Source of the DNA: Kalaharituber pfeilii
Taxonomy: Eukaryota > Ascomycota > Pezizomycetes > Pezizales > Pezizaceae
DNA: 64,000 nucleotides
Direction of reading: 5' to 3'
Assembly: GCA_015179045.1 (NCBI GenBank)
Contig: WHUZ01000013.1
Location: 558,001 to 622,000, forward strand
A program made the position numbers and the translations under genes. How positions within the stretch are numbered: position 1 is the stretch's first letter; every line of letters starts with the position of its first letter. The notes below the pieces were generated by a model. The model was not told the origin of the DNA. It saw only the letters and a program-made list of their open reading frames with translations, and ran no database searches. Of this stretch, positions 31,633 to 40,779 are shown one piece after another.

Positions 31633-31635
31633 GGT

Positions 31636-31724
31636 AACCTGACAGCCCGCCCTGCCATGGCGAACAGCTGCAAGCGGGGTCACGTGATATAAAAAAAAAA
31701 AAAAAAAAAAAACCTGACAGCCCG
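31636..31724 (+). mobile_element. Nano-A retroposon with perfect 14-bp TSD
   Basis: The body 31650-31710 runs CCCTGCCATGGCGAACAGC to GCGGGGTCACGTGATAT and about 21 A. TSD AACCTGACAGCCCG is at 31636-31649 and 31711-31724. It is the best copy for defining the family A consensus. Confidence 0.95.
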
Positions 31725-32029
31725 ACAACTTGACACATCCACACCTCGACAACTCGACAGCTCCAAGGCTCGACAGTATGGCAGCAAAGTGGTGTGATGA
31801 CGGCTCAACAGCATCCACTGTTTCGCACGGGTACCGGTATCTAGAGCTGGCGGAACGAAGCCTCAAGGGCAGCCTCAATGATAAAATGTCAAGGAAAGGG
31901 TCTTCAAGTGTCTTGTCTATGCGCTGTCCATATCTCTATGATCCCTCCACATAGTCCCATCTACATACATTTTATAGACCACCTTCGCCCTCCAACAGAG
32001 CCTGTACAGACATATCTCGCTTCTTAAAC

Positions 32030-32500
32030 ATCCGCCAACCAATCCCAATGCCAACACCAGATCCAAAACCGGCATTGTAGTACACGGGATCGCCCTACGG
32101 AAGGACCTAGGGAAGGTCAGACAATGGTTGGAGGCAGCGAATAAGGATTTGGGAAAGATTACCGGAATTCGCTGGCTGCAGAAGAAGACCACGCTGGTTG
32201 AGGAAGGGAAGAAAACCAGCTCGGTGGTAGTTTACCTGGAGAAGGAGACCGAGGTTGGGAGGATAAGGCTTGGGGGACGCTGGCTGAGGTCGGACCGGTA
32301 TGAATCGGAGAGGGGACGGAAATAGGACATACCGGGCCTTTCACCCGCACCATGAGAGAGTTTTGCGGGCAATACATGTAGTTAGTAGTAGTTAGTTGCA
32401 GGGGTTGACTTCGTTTCTTTCTTTCTTTTAATAAAGACCCTCGCCATAGCCCATCGGGCGGCAAGCGAGTATTGATATAAAAAAAAAAAAAAAAAAATTC
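32030..32500 (+). pseudogene. LINE1 ORF1 relic fused to the LINE1 3' tail
   Basis: The frame reads SKTGIVVHGIAL, KDLGKVRQWLEAANKDLGK, then SSVVVYLEKETEVGRIRLGG and RWLRSDRYE. This is typical of the ORF1 (gag-like, pre-zinc-knuckle) protein of Tad1-like LINEs. About 120 bp later it ends AATAAAGACCCTCGCCATAG, CCCATCGGGCGGCAAGCGAG and poly-A, the family B terminus. The whole of ORF2 is therefore missing between them. It could be an internally deleted non-autonomous derivative or two independent insertions. Confidence 0.6.
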
Positions 32501-32635
32501 CTCATCTCACGCATGTGTCATCATGTAGCCCTACCGATGAGTACCGCTCCGGCCCGCGTTTGGCCCTATTCTTTCCATCGGTACCGTGGTTACCACAACA
32601 GTGGGTTATGGTAATATACTTATCACGTAGTGGCA

Positions 32636-32770
32636 AGGCTAACCCCTCCCATGTGGCAGTATACATACTGTATGGCAGCATCCGCTCAGCATGGCGGCAT
32701 TCAACGCAGTATGGTAGCATTCACGCAGCATGGCCGCATTGCAGCATGGCAGCAAGATGAGTTATGGTAA
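32636..32770 (+). repeat. GCAGTATGGCAGCATTCRCG minisatellite, block 1
   Basis: Tandem units of about 17-18 bp of the GCAGTATGGTAGCATTCACG type are preceded by AAGGCTAACCCCTCC. The same composite recurs at 33.77-34.16 kb. Frames through it look cysteine/arginine-rich but derive from the repeat. Confidence 0.75.
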
Positions 32771-32892
32771 TGGCCTGAATGGCCTGTACCGGCCTGAAAC
32801 ATTCAGGCTGCCTGGACCGGCGCGGGCGGGCCTCACGGCCGGCCTAGATTTCTATGGCCCGTTGGGAACACTGCCCCCCCCCGGCCCCCCAG

Positions 32893-33052
32893 AATGACAG
32901 GATGGGAGGTAAGCAGGTAGCCTTTCATCTCTTTTCATGGCTAACAGGAATGAAATACAGGAATCATCATCTATAGCAAAAATCAATTCGGCAGGTAAGT
33001 GTACTTGATACATCACTGACGCGTCATGCACTGCTGATTGCTAACTTGTAGA
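32893..33052 (+). repeat. Direct duplication, copy 2
   Basis: This is the partner of 31460-31632, differing by small indels and substitutions. Confidence 0.75.
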
Positions 33053-33226
33053 TTTTTTTTTTTATCATTACTCGCATGCCGCCCTATGGGCTATGGCAAG
33101 ATAAATACATAGGAGATAAAGCTCAGTACAAAACGGAAAATAAAACATGGTAAGTAGAAATGGGAACTAAGATAATCCCCACGCGAGTACTGATATAAAA
33201 AATAAAAAAAAAAAAAAAAAAAGCCC
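33050..33226. mobile_element. Two LINE1 tails in opposite orientation
   Basis: At left, TTTTTTTTTTTATCATTACT, CGCATGCCGCCCTATGGG, CTATGGCAAG is followed by about 70 bp of LINE1 3' sequence, in reverse orientation. At right, CGCGAGTACTGATATAAAAA and an A-rich tract form a forward tail of about 15 nt at 33183-33222. TSDs are not certain. The pair places poly-T and poly-A about 110 bp apart. Confidence 0.6.
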
Positions 33227-33770
33227 GCCTCCGGTGGTCTGCATAGTGCCTCCAGTCACCCTGGCCATTCCCTTCTCCACTCCCAGCAAATGGTATCATG
33301 TCCATTGTGTGGTAACAACGCTAACCTCTTGTTACGGTTTCTACGATGATGTAGTAAATATGAGGGTGTAACTTAGGACAACGCTTGGTGCTTGACCTTT
33401 CGACAGGGCAGCTCTAGCTGGCCCTTCTTATAGTCAATCCGGCGTGCCTTCCTTCTATTGTCTCTCTATGCTATGATATCACGATGTTCTATCTATGGGC
33501 ATCCCTCAGCCACTGCCTCGCCTCATCTGGAGGTCCGTTCAGTGGCTCTGCTCCTGGAGGTCCATTCGGTGGCTTTGCTCCTAGAGGTCCGTCCGGGTGC
33601 TGTTGCTACGCTCTGACCATGCCGGCGTTCCTTGTGATACACATCCGTGCCCAACCCATGTTTCACTGCCAGACTGTAGCTATCAGTTGATCAGACCGAA
33701 TTGTCACTCGCAGCTTTACAGGCCAATGTGGGTGTGATATCCCCTTCGCGGGTAGACCCTGACACCTCTC
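33227..33770. other. No host gene; short 27-bp coding-like repeat
   Basis: At 33525-33600 a 27-bp unit repeats about 2.5 times (GGTCCATTCGGTGGCTTTGC-type) and would encode GPFGGFAPR. The surrounding frame is only 68 codons, so I do not call a gene. Confidence 0.4.
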
Positions 33771-33774
33771 GTAT

Positions 33775-34165
33775 ATGGCAGCATTCGCGCAGCATGGTAG
33801 CATTCACGCAGTATGGCAGCATTCGACGCAGTATGGTAGCATTCACGTGCTATAGCAGCATAGACGTAGCATGACAGCAAGGTGGGCGGTGGTATCATCC
33901 TCATTGCATGGTAGCAAGGCTAACCCCTCCATCCTATATGGCAGCATACATACCGCATGGCAGTATTCGCGCAGTATGGCAGCATTTGCGTAGCGTGGCA
34001 GCAAGGTGAATTATGGTATCATGCTCATCGCGTGGTGGCAAGGCTAACCTCTCACATAGTGCAGCATACATCCTGCATGGCAGCATTCGCGCAGTATGGT
34101 AGCATTCGCGTGCTATGGTAGTATATGTGTAGCATGACAGCATCGGCGCAGCATAGCAGGCCCTT
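33775..34165 (+). repeat. GCAGTATGGCAGCATTCRCG minisatellite, higher-order block 2
   Basis: Short units are embedded in a higher-order repeat of about 125 bp that also contains GGTGAATTATGGTATCATGC and GGCAAGGCTAACC. Roughly two and a half higher-order units are present and they match block 1. Confidence 0.75.
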
Positions 34166-34331
34166 CAGTGTAATTCCCTTGATACTTTTGCATGTATATA
34201 GACTGAATATATTTTTTAAATGAGTGGTTACATTGCATGTGGACCTAGACATAGAAGGCGCTGCCTCCCAACCATACAGTATGGCGATTGCATCCTGACA
34301 GTATAGTTATACAATTGCGTCCTGATAGTAC

Positions 34332-34410
34332 TATAGTGCAATTTTTTTTTTTTTTTTTTTTTTCATTACTCGCATGCCGCCCTGTGGGCTATGGCGAGTA
34401 TAGTGCAATT
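34332..34410 (-). mobile_element. Family B (LINE1 tail) insertion with perfect TSD
   Basis: The body 34344-34398 is T20, TCATTACTCGCATGCCGCCC, TGTGGGCTATGGCGAG. TSD TATAGTGCAATT is on both sides. It holds the minimal hairpin only. Confidence 0.93.
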
Positions 34411-34460
34411 GTATCCTGGCAGTACAGTAATACAATTGCATCCTGACAGCACAGTAATAC

Positions 34461-34538
34461 AATTGCGTCCCAAGTTCGCCGTAGCCCTCAGGGCGGCATG
34501 CGATTAATAATATAAAAAAAAAAAAAAAAATTGCGTCC
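34461..34538 (+). mobile_element. Family B (LINE1 tail) insertion with TSD
   Basis: The body 34471-34528 is CAAGTTCGCCGTAGCCCTCA, GGGCGGCATGCGATTAATAA, TAT and poly-A. TSD AATTGCGTCC flanks it. Because the target is a tandem repeat, the TSD could partly reflect the array. Confidence 0.8.
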
Positions 34539-34550
34539 TGACAGTTGGAG

Positions 34551-35655
34551 GGTGGATATGTGTCTGGAAGTAGACAACAAAGGTCCACATCCAGACACTG
34601 CATTTCAGCTCTAGCTTCCACGCGTCAATAGCAGTAATATGGCACCCGAGCATAGCAGCCAGATAGCTGCACACCCCGGATGGCAAGTCTGCATCAGAAC
34701 CGCCTGTGCCACTTGGCGTTCAGGTTGCAAAAAATTTCATTGCTGTTGACAGTATATAAAGTACAGAGCTAGTATCTGAAATACTAACTCATGATGTATG
34801 GTAGAAATACTTATTGATAGAGTATATGCATTCATCTCTTTGCTAAATATGAGCCTGTGTCAAATATGAACTTGATCTGCATATTGCATAACACACGTAC
34901 TCTAATACTATATAATCTCTCAGACTTTTATAAATCACTGTACTAATAATAGTTACCGACAATAAAAGCTATTACTAATAATGATAGCTGCTACTGACAA
35001 TAAGAAGAGCTACTAGTAATGATAAAAGCTACAGTGCTGGTAATAAAAGACTATACAAAATAAATGTTCTATAGATGTTAAAGGCAATATTTTAATAATA
35101 ATTGTAAGTGGAAGACCGTAGCCTAAATGTAACCCTAATAACTACCAAATTTAAAATATTTATACATATTTTGAAAAAAAATAAAGAAAGAAAGAATTGA
35201 AACAAAAGATCTAGAAAAAAAAATATATAATTAACTATTTTAGTCAACGACTGTCAACGATGATCTCCTTACTTTTGAAAGATAAATCGGAAAAATTCGA
35301 GGCTTCACTTTTATCACTCGAAGAGGAAATTTGTACTAAGCAATCTTTATAATACTTATTAGATACAGCTATCCCTTTTAATTACGATAGGATCTACGTC
35401 CTGACATACGTAGCTTATGATGCATTGTAGGCCTTTGGCTGCATCAACGGGAAATCCTGTTTGGGTACCAAAACTCACTTCCATCCTTATTAACATTGTT
35501 TCCAGTATCGCGATCGTTTGTAAGTCCCTAGAAGAGACATACCTGCTCCATCTCTGCCGGGTTCAAGGCAAGTGTGGTTGAAGGCGGCAGTCGCAGGCCA
35601 AGAATGGCCAAAACGAACTCGAAGCCCCACAATATTTCGAGACATGCATAGACTA
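34551..35655. other. AT-rich, no gene recognised
   Basis: TACTAATAATGATAGCTGCT-like words recur at 34.95-35.05 kb. No long frame, transposon end or short retro-insertion is seen. Confidence 0.45.
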
Positions 35656-36421
35656 CCGTCTACCCTTGCTATACCGGATCACTAAAATCTGGCACTTTTC
35701 GTCCGGTATAGCAAGGTTCCGGTAGAATAAAATGCTTGGCAGACAGGGAGGCGATAAAATTTTGCAAATTTAAATAATTACTGCAATACTGTAGGAAGTG
35801 AACGAAGTAAACATCAACTTGTTCACATAAATACATCAATATGCATCGCTCACAAAATCCAGAAAAATGCCGGGCCTTCAGTGTGCTTAAGAAGCACTAA
35901 ATATGTAAATGTCGACTAGAACCAAAGTATGCTAAAGAAAGGTTAAGTAAATTTGGTAAACATTTTCGAGATAAATTGGTAAGATTACCTTAACCTTGAT
36001 ATCTTAAGCATCTAATCTATTATCTTAAGCTGACCAGTGGAGGACTTCCCGTAGGTCTATTCGCGCCTAATAGAAAACGGTTCTATTCGCAAATAGCAAC
36101 ATCGCCTTCCCGTCGATTTTGCTGTTTCTAACGCAATAGAACACGGAATAGAAGCATCGCCTTCCCGTAACCTTCTGTTGTCTTTGAATAGAAATAAGAC
36201 ATCGTTTTCCAAATTGGTTGAACCCCTTTTTTTGGTGGAGAAAAGGGGTGTCAGGTACCTCTTGAGAAAGCTCTCCACCTCGCATCTCTCATCCATCATC
36301 ACACCTCCTCCATCACGCCTCCTCCATCACACCTCCTCCATCACACCTTCTCCACCATATCCCCTCTATTACACCTCCTCTATCACGTCTTCTTTCTCCT
36401 CCAATAAGACAAAAAAAACGC

Positions 36422-36589
36422 ATGGCCTCTCCATTAATAGAGCCACCTAGCAAACGTCGCGGTGGTAAACCCAAAGGTGCACAGAAATTTACAGAAAGCG
36501 ACGAGCGGCGTCTACTGCATATAATGGGGGAAATACTTCCATATGGAAGTGATATGTGGGAGAAGGTAACAGTATTGAAATATAGATAG
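36422..36589 (+). pseudogene. Harbinger Myb/SANT-like protein, N-terminal fragment (55 aa)
   Basis: ATG 36422 opens MASPLIEPPSKRRGGKPKGA, followed by QKFTESDERRLLHIMGEILP and GSDMWEKV, then a stop at 36587-36589. The tryptophan- and leucine-spaced helix pattern after a basic stretch is typical of the Myb-like DNA-binding partner encoded by PIF-Harbinger transposons, which guides the transposase to the element ends. Only the first part of the domain survives, with the rest lost in the internal deletion. Confidence 0.7.
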
Positions 36590-36980
36590 TTAGATGATGA
36601 AGAACCAGTCCTAAAGCTCCTGCTGCACTCAATGATCTCCGCCCAATATGACCTTCAGTTAAAGTACCCTCCGGATTTACATCATTCCTTGGAATTGGTG
36701 TTGTATTCCATAGTCTTTCAAAGGGACCCAATAAAAACGCGAAAGAGCTGCAGTCGAAACCCATTGTTGTAATAAAGGCTCTATCATTAGCATTGTTATA
36801 GAGACTATCCCAAGCTGTTCCACCTCGCGGTTGTGGGAGATCTGGTCGCGTAAGATAAAAGCGCAATCGACGCCTTCGCAATCGTTCACGATAGTCAGCA
36901 TAAAGCCAGATAAGGACAAGGGCAGTGATATATCTATTCCGTTCTTGTTCATAGAGCATTAAAGCAGCTGACGAATCCAT
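36489..36980 (-). pseudogene. Harbinger DDE transposase, N-terminal fragment
   Basis: The minus-strand start MDSSAALMLYEQERNRYITA is at 36980. The open frame extends upstream to 37085, but through a tandem repeat without a supported ATG. Visible motifs are YRERLRRRRLRFYLTRPDLP, GTAWDSLYNN, FDCSSFAFLLGPFERLW and RRSLSAAGALGLVLHHLT, matching the helix-rich region before the first catalytic Asp of DDE_4-type Harbinger transposases. After HHLTI the frame continues into antisense of the Myb gene to the stop at 36489. No catalytic Asp or Glu remains, so it is inactive. Confidence 0.72.
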
Positions 36981-37507
36981 GGTATGAAAACACGTGAGCG
37001 TGTGTGAGAAGGTGGGCGAAGAAAAGGTGGGCGAAGAAAAGGTGGGCGAAGAAAAGGTGTGGGCGAAGGGTGAAAAGGTAGGCAAAGAGGTTGAAATTTC
37101 TAAGTCGAATAGAAATAGTCTATTTGGCTCGAATAGAAAGGGCTCGAATAGGGGAGGGGGGGGGGGGGACCCTATTCCGTTGAAATAGAAATGGCCATTT
37201 TTCGAATAGAACCCCTTCTATTCGGCGCGAATATACCTACGGGAAGTCCTCCAGTAGCTGTATCTACTTAGTCAGATATTTTGAAACAAAGTGGTAAGTG
37301 GTTAGCAATTAATCTCGGAACATGGAACAAGAAGCAACGAAGTGCCCAGTTTCCATTACTCGAACAACAAGTGATGGTAGCAGCAGTAGCAACAGCATTA
37401 GCAGAAGCAGTGATGGCAGCAGTGATGGCAGCCAAGTGTGAATGGGGTAATCCAAAATGTATTAGTATTACTCCGTAGTGTGTCCGGTATAGCAAGGGTG
37501 GACTGTA

Positions 37508-37870
37508 GGAGTCCCAAAGTCCGGCTCCGGCACACGGAAGTTGAAATCTCTCCTCATAAGACCGTTTCTAAGACAGACGCAGGGAGCATCGCTGATCATG
37601 AGGCTAACATGCTAAGCGGAGTGAAACAACTAGTAATGTCCATCATTTTACGAAGGCCTGATTGCAGCTCAGTGACTCAAGCCCATCCACTAAATGCAGT
37701 CATTAAAAATTCTTCAGTGTCCGTGCAAATGAAAGAATTAATAGCAGAAATGCGAATGGTCTACACACGATATGCAGCATTCTGCTAAGTCACACTAACC
37801 CGTCCCACTAAATTTCATTGAACCCGACGTTTAAAGTTTTACTTTAGTTAGTCTCGTGACCATGCTTCGG
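37508..37870. other. No gene recognised
   Basis: One 116-codon frame (37438-37788) crosses the right end of the pogo relic and has no domain. Nothing else can be supported. Confidence 0.4.
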
Positions 37871-37936
37871 ATATCTTTTTTTTTTTTTTTTTTTTTTTTT
37901 TTCACGTGACCCCGCGTGCAGCTGTTCGCCATATCT
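37871..37936 (-). mobile_element. Slightly truncated nano-A insertion
   Basis: About 27 T are followed by CACGTGACCCCGCGTGCAGC and TGTTCGCC, so the copy lacks the last 10 or so nt at its 5' end. The TSD is perhaps ATATCT at 37871-37876 and 37931-37936. Confidence 0.75.
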
Positions 37937-38516
37937 GAAAGGCAAGAAACAAGCAATAATGGCTTGTCCCGTGGGGAATTGGCCAAAAGATGGAGTCCGG
38001 GACGATAAGCCCTAGCATTGGATAGTACCCTAGGACTATGCTGTACTGGTGCATGAAACTACTGCATTCCAGTTGTTCATATCTTTTGCACTATAAGCTT
38101 AGTTTGGAATACTGCTGCCGGCCTCGTACCCAGGGCCATGGATCCACCCTGTCTGAGTGTTAGAGATCTACAGTAATGTCGGAGTGTCGGAGGTGTCGGA
38201 TATCAGAGAGGTCCGTGATAAAGGGTGGTAAGGGCCCGAGAGCAACCTCATGCTCTATGTATATAGGTGTATTACTTTGGCTACTCTCTCTACGAAGGAA
38301 TAACAATCATCTCTTTCTACCCAAAAGCTCAACACTGAGGATCCACCACACCCTCTCGTTGTCTTTCCCATTTGTCAGTGCCGCGTTCGCTTCAGATCCA
38401 AGTGGTAATGCATCTACAACAAGAGTATCCCGAACTGACAAGGGCCCTGGCCTGGCCTGGATAGCTTATAGTCTGGTTGGGGGAGGGGAGACAGTGGTTC
38501 GGAATCAGCCATGAGC

Positions 38517-38598
38517 ATCGGTAGCCCTGCCACGACGAACTGCTGTAAGCGGGGTTACATGATATTAAAAAAAAAAAAAAAAGTGGGGGGAATCGGTA
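38517..38598 (+). mobile_element. Nano-A retroposon, uncertain TSD
   Basis: GCCCTGCCACGACGAACTGC, TGTAAGCGGGGTTACATGAT and ATT are followed by about 16 A from 38524. ATCGGTA occurs at 38517-38523 and 38592-38598, but GTGGGGGGA separates the poly-A from the right copy. Confidence 0.7.
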
Positions 38599-39045
38599 AA
38601 CAGGCACCTTAGGGTATATGTAGTGTGAGGTGCATGCAGTGAAACATACGCATGCGTGTGGTGTAACTTGGACTTGTGGAATTCGAAATGCCACGGCCCA
38701 TTGATCAGTTGATTTTACCTGTGAAGCACTGAAGCACAACACCATGGAATTGAGCTTCCGATCAAGTGGAGGCTAACGCGCGGTACCATACAGCCCTGCT
38801 GGGCTACGACGAGCACAGATAACATATGTGAAAGGAACTACGTATATGGCCCCCACCGCCAGCGCCTCCTCTTATCTCTGAACCCCTCGATATGATACCC
38901 CAGCCTCTTCTCCAGGTCATTTTTCACCACCCCACAACTTCTTGAATCTATCTGCACGCCACCTGCGCACCCTTGGAGGGGGCAGTGTACCATAATCTGT
39001 TCTACGTTGGAACGGCCTATGACTGCATTTATGCCTCTCCGTGTG
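38599..39045. other. No gene; decayed family B fragment
   Basis: TACAGCCCTGCTGGGCTACG followed by ACGAG near 38789-38814 looks like the 5' part of a reverse family B hairpin without poly-T. No gene is seen. Confidence 0.35.
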
Positions 39046-39135
39046 CAATGCTAAGTTTTTTTTTTTTTTTTTTTTTTTTTTTATATCACGCAACCCCGCT
39101 CACAGCTGTTCGCCATGGCAGGGCACAATGCTAAG
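39046..39135 (-). mobile_element. Nano-A retroposon with TSD
   Basis: The body 39056-39125 is about 27 T, ATATCACGCAACCCCGC, TCACAGCTGTTCGCC, ATGGCAGGGCA. TSD CAATGCTAAG is at 39046-39055 and 39126-39135. Confidence 0.9.
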
Positions 39136-39662
39136 ATGTAAGCACTTTGAATTCTTCTTTCCTTTGCCGTATGCACTACCGGTACTTTCACTCTAATGGT
39201 GTCCAATAGCTTGTGAAACTTGTGATAAGGAAAATCCCATGAGGTAGTACTGTACTCTTCGATTGAATTTTCACAATCCTGTACCACAACCGCAGTCCAC
39301 GAAAAACGCCAGTGCACCATTGATGTTCTAAAATAGTTAAATTAGAGTCCTGACTTCATCAAAGAGGATCAGAATACAATGAGTGAAACCAACAAAAATG
39401 AGAAAACTGAATTACGATGTTCACCCTTCCGTCACAGGGTCACTCTGTGATTTTGTGTTTGTATACTAACCCTGCCCAGTTAAGTATACATGCAGTTTAC
39501 GCGCGCGTCGGTAGGATTCTATGCACCCCCAGTGACTGGCAAGGTTCCGGTAAAATATTATCGGATGGTCACGTTAACTAGAACATTTACAAGTAACGTT
39601 ACTTCGGTAATTGGAATGCTCCATACAAAGCTACATGTACGCCACAACGCTTTACAAGTACT

Positions 39663-39710
39663 GGTACACAATGATATTAGTAAAAAAAAAAAAAAAAAAA
39701 AAATGGTACA
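39663..39710 (+). mobile_element. Possible minimal tail insertion
   Basis: CAATGATATTAGT plus 22 A lies between two TGGTACA copies (39663-39669 and about 39704-39710). If real, only about 10 nt of a family B-like end was copied. It could equally be a mutable A run. Confidence 0.35.
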
Positions 39711-39890
39711 GGAAATCCTGGCTATAAGGAAGGCCAAGAATCCGACCTGTTTTCTTCACTATAGCAAGTTTGTACTATAGCGAGTGGTCACGTGCTGGCC
39801 CCCAAGTAGGCAGGGAATGAAAAGGATGGTCAAATGCGGAAATTTTCAGTGTCTGATATATGGATCTCAAATGCAAATTCAGTTCCTTAC

Positions 39891-39970
39891 CGACCGCCAG
39901 CATTTTTTTTTTTTTTATTTCACGTGACCCCGCATGCAGCTGTTCGCCATGGCAGGGCGACCGCCAGCAT
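39891..39970 (-). mobile_element. Nano-A retroposon with perfect TSD
   Basis: The body 39904-39957 is T-rich, ATTTCACGTGACCCCGC, ATGCAGCTGTTCGCC, ATGGCAGGG. TSD CGACCGCCAGCAT is at 39891-39903 and 39958-39970. Confidence 0.93.
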
Positions 39971-40129
39971 CATGCCTCCCTAATGTCGCTTTGGACGTCC
40001 AGCTCTAGAGAAATGGAAGATATGTTGTGCTCGCCAGGAAGCGGGACAGCATCCAGGAGAAATGACTTCAGAAGACTTCTGCATATTATTTGCTAATCCA
40101 AATGGCAAGCCAATGACATTATCTTCAAT

Positions 40130-40779
40130 GTCTATGACTCTGCGAAATGTGCAGGAGAGCCTGGGAGGGCAGGGTTGCCCGGGGAGGCCTGCACGTAGCG
40201 GTAATGTGGGTGAAAGGACACAAAGGCATCGAGGGAAATGAAGAAGCAGACAAGGCGGCAAAGGTAGGAGCCTTCCTGCCCTACCAGCCGGAGACAGTCA
40301 TGGAAGCAGGCATGCGCATGTCAGCAAAGGCACATCGGGCGCAGGAAAGGAACAGGCTAGACCTGAGCTGCAGGCCATTGCAGAGACTGGGAGGCATGGT
40401 GCGAACACTGGCAGGCCTACTACGCGGGAAGGGCCTGAGGGCCTGGAGATACAAAGTGGGTCAGGCAGACAGCCCGGAATGCAGATAGTGCGGAGAGGAG
40501 GAGAAAACGGTGACACACTTATGGGATAGGTGCGAGACGTGGAGGAGGAAATGGCCAGAGGGGCGGGAGGCGCTATACAAGCCCAGGACGCGGACGAAGG
40601 GGAGGGGGACCCGTGATGGACTTGCTGAGATGGATGGAGAGATAACAGGCCCGTGTTTACTTTACATTATTTATTCTCCCATTTATTTCCTATTTATCTC
40701 CTATGTAACTATTCTCGTCATAGCCCACAGGGTGGCACACGAGTAATGACTTAAAATAAAAATAAAAATAAGTCTATGA
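40130..40779 (+). mobile_element. LINE1 3' end, 634-bp truncated copy with TSD
   Basis: The body 40138-40771 begins in the RNase H domain: AVMWVKGHKGIEGNEEADKA, KAHRAQERNRLDLSCRPLQR, then a C-x2-C and H...C knuckle (CGEEEKTVTHLWDRC) preceded by a TAG where a Trp codon is expected. It ends CTCGTCATAGCCCACAGGG, TGGCACACGAGTAATGAC and an A-rich tail. TSD GTCTATGA is at 40130-40137 and 40772-40779. The stem CUCGU/ACGAG is a paired change. It is the most readable LINE1 copy in the window. Confidence 0.85.

Larger units (their letters stand above)
34265..34550 (+). repeat. ATTGCRTCCTGACAGTA minisatellite with two LINE1-tail insertions
   Basis: Five or so units of about 28-30 bp, ATACAATTGCRTCCTGACAG type, form the array. 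Two family B insertions lie within it: 34344-34398 (reverse, perfect TSD TATAGTGCAATT at 34332-34343 and 34399-34410) and 34471-34528 (forward, TSD AATTGCGTCC at 34461-34470 and 34529-34538). Confidence 0.8.
36039..37252. mobile_element. PIF-Harbinger element, internally deleted (1214 bp)
   Basis: The termini GGAGGACTTCCCGTAGG and CCTACGGGAAGTCCTCC are perfect for 17 bp, and a 3-bp TSD AGT lies at 36036-36038 and 37253-37255, as the superfamily requires. It still carries the start of the Myb/SANT-like gene on plus and of the DDE transposase on minus, facing each other. Both lose their C-terminal parts near about 36590. GAATAGAA-rich subterminal repeats, a CACCTCCTCCAT array (36300-36380) and a GGTGGGCGAAGAAAA array (37014-37066) are present. 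It inserted into the older pogo relic. Confidence 0.88.
35656..37505. mobile_element. pogo/Fot1-type relic, interrupted by Harbinger
   Basis: The inverted termini CTACCCTTGCTATACCGGA and TCCGGTATAGCAAGGGTGGA are flanked by TA (35654-35655 and 37506-37507). Removing the nested Harbinger element leaves about 630 bp. In the right part a frame reads LKQSGKWLAINLGTWNKKQR then SAQFPLLEQQ, which resembles the CENP-B-type helix-turn-helix of pogo/Fot1 transposases (conserved FP-LE). The DDE catalytic domain is absent. Identification rests on these few residues and the termini. Confidence 0.65.

Noticed and set aside
34265..34550. CRISPR-like array
   Set aside because: The units are contiguous tandem repeats in a eukaryotic genome, without unique spacers of constant length.
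36178..36450. 90-aa plus-strand ORF in the Harbinger element
   Set aside because: It is formed by the CACCTCCTCCAT array and ends inside the real Myb-like fragment in another frame.
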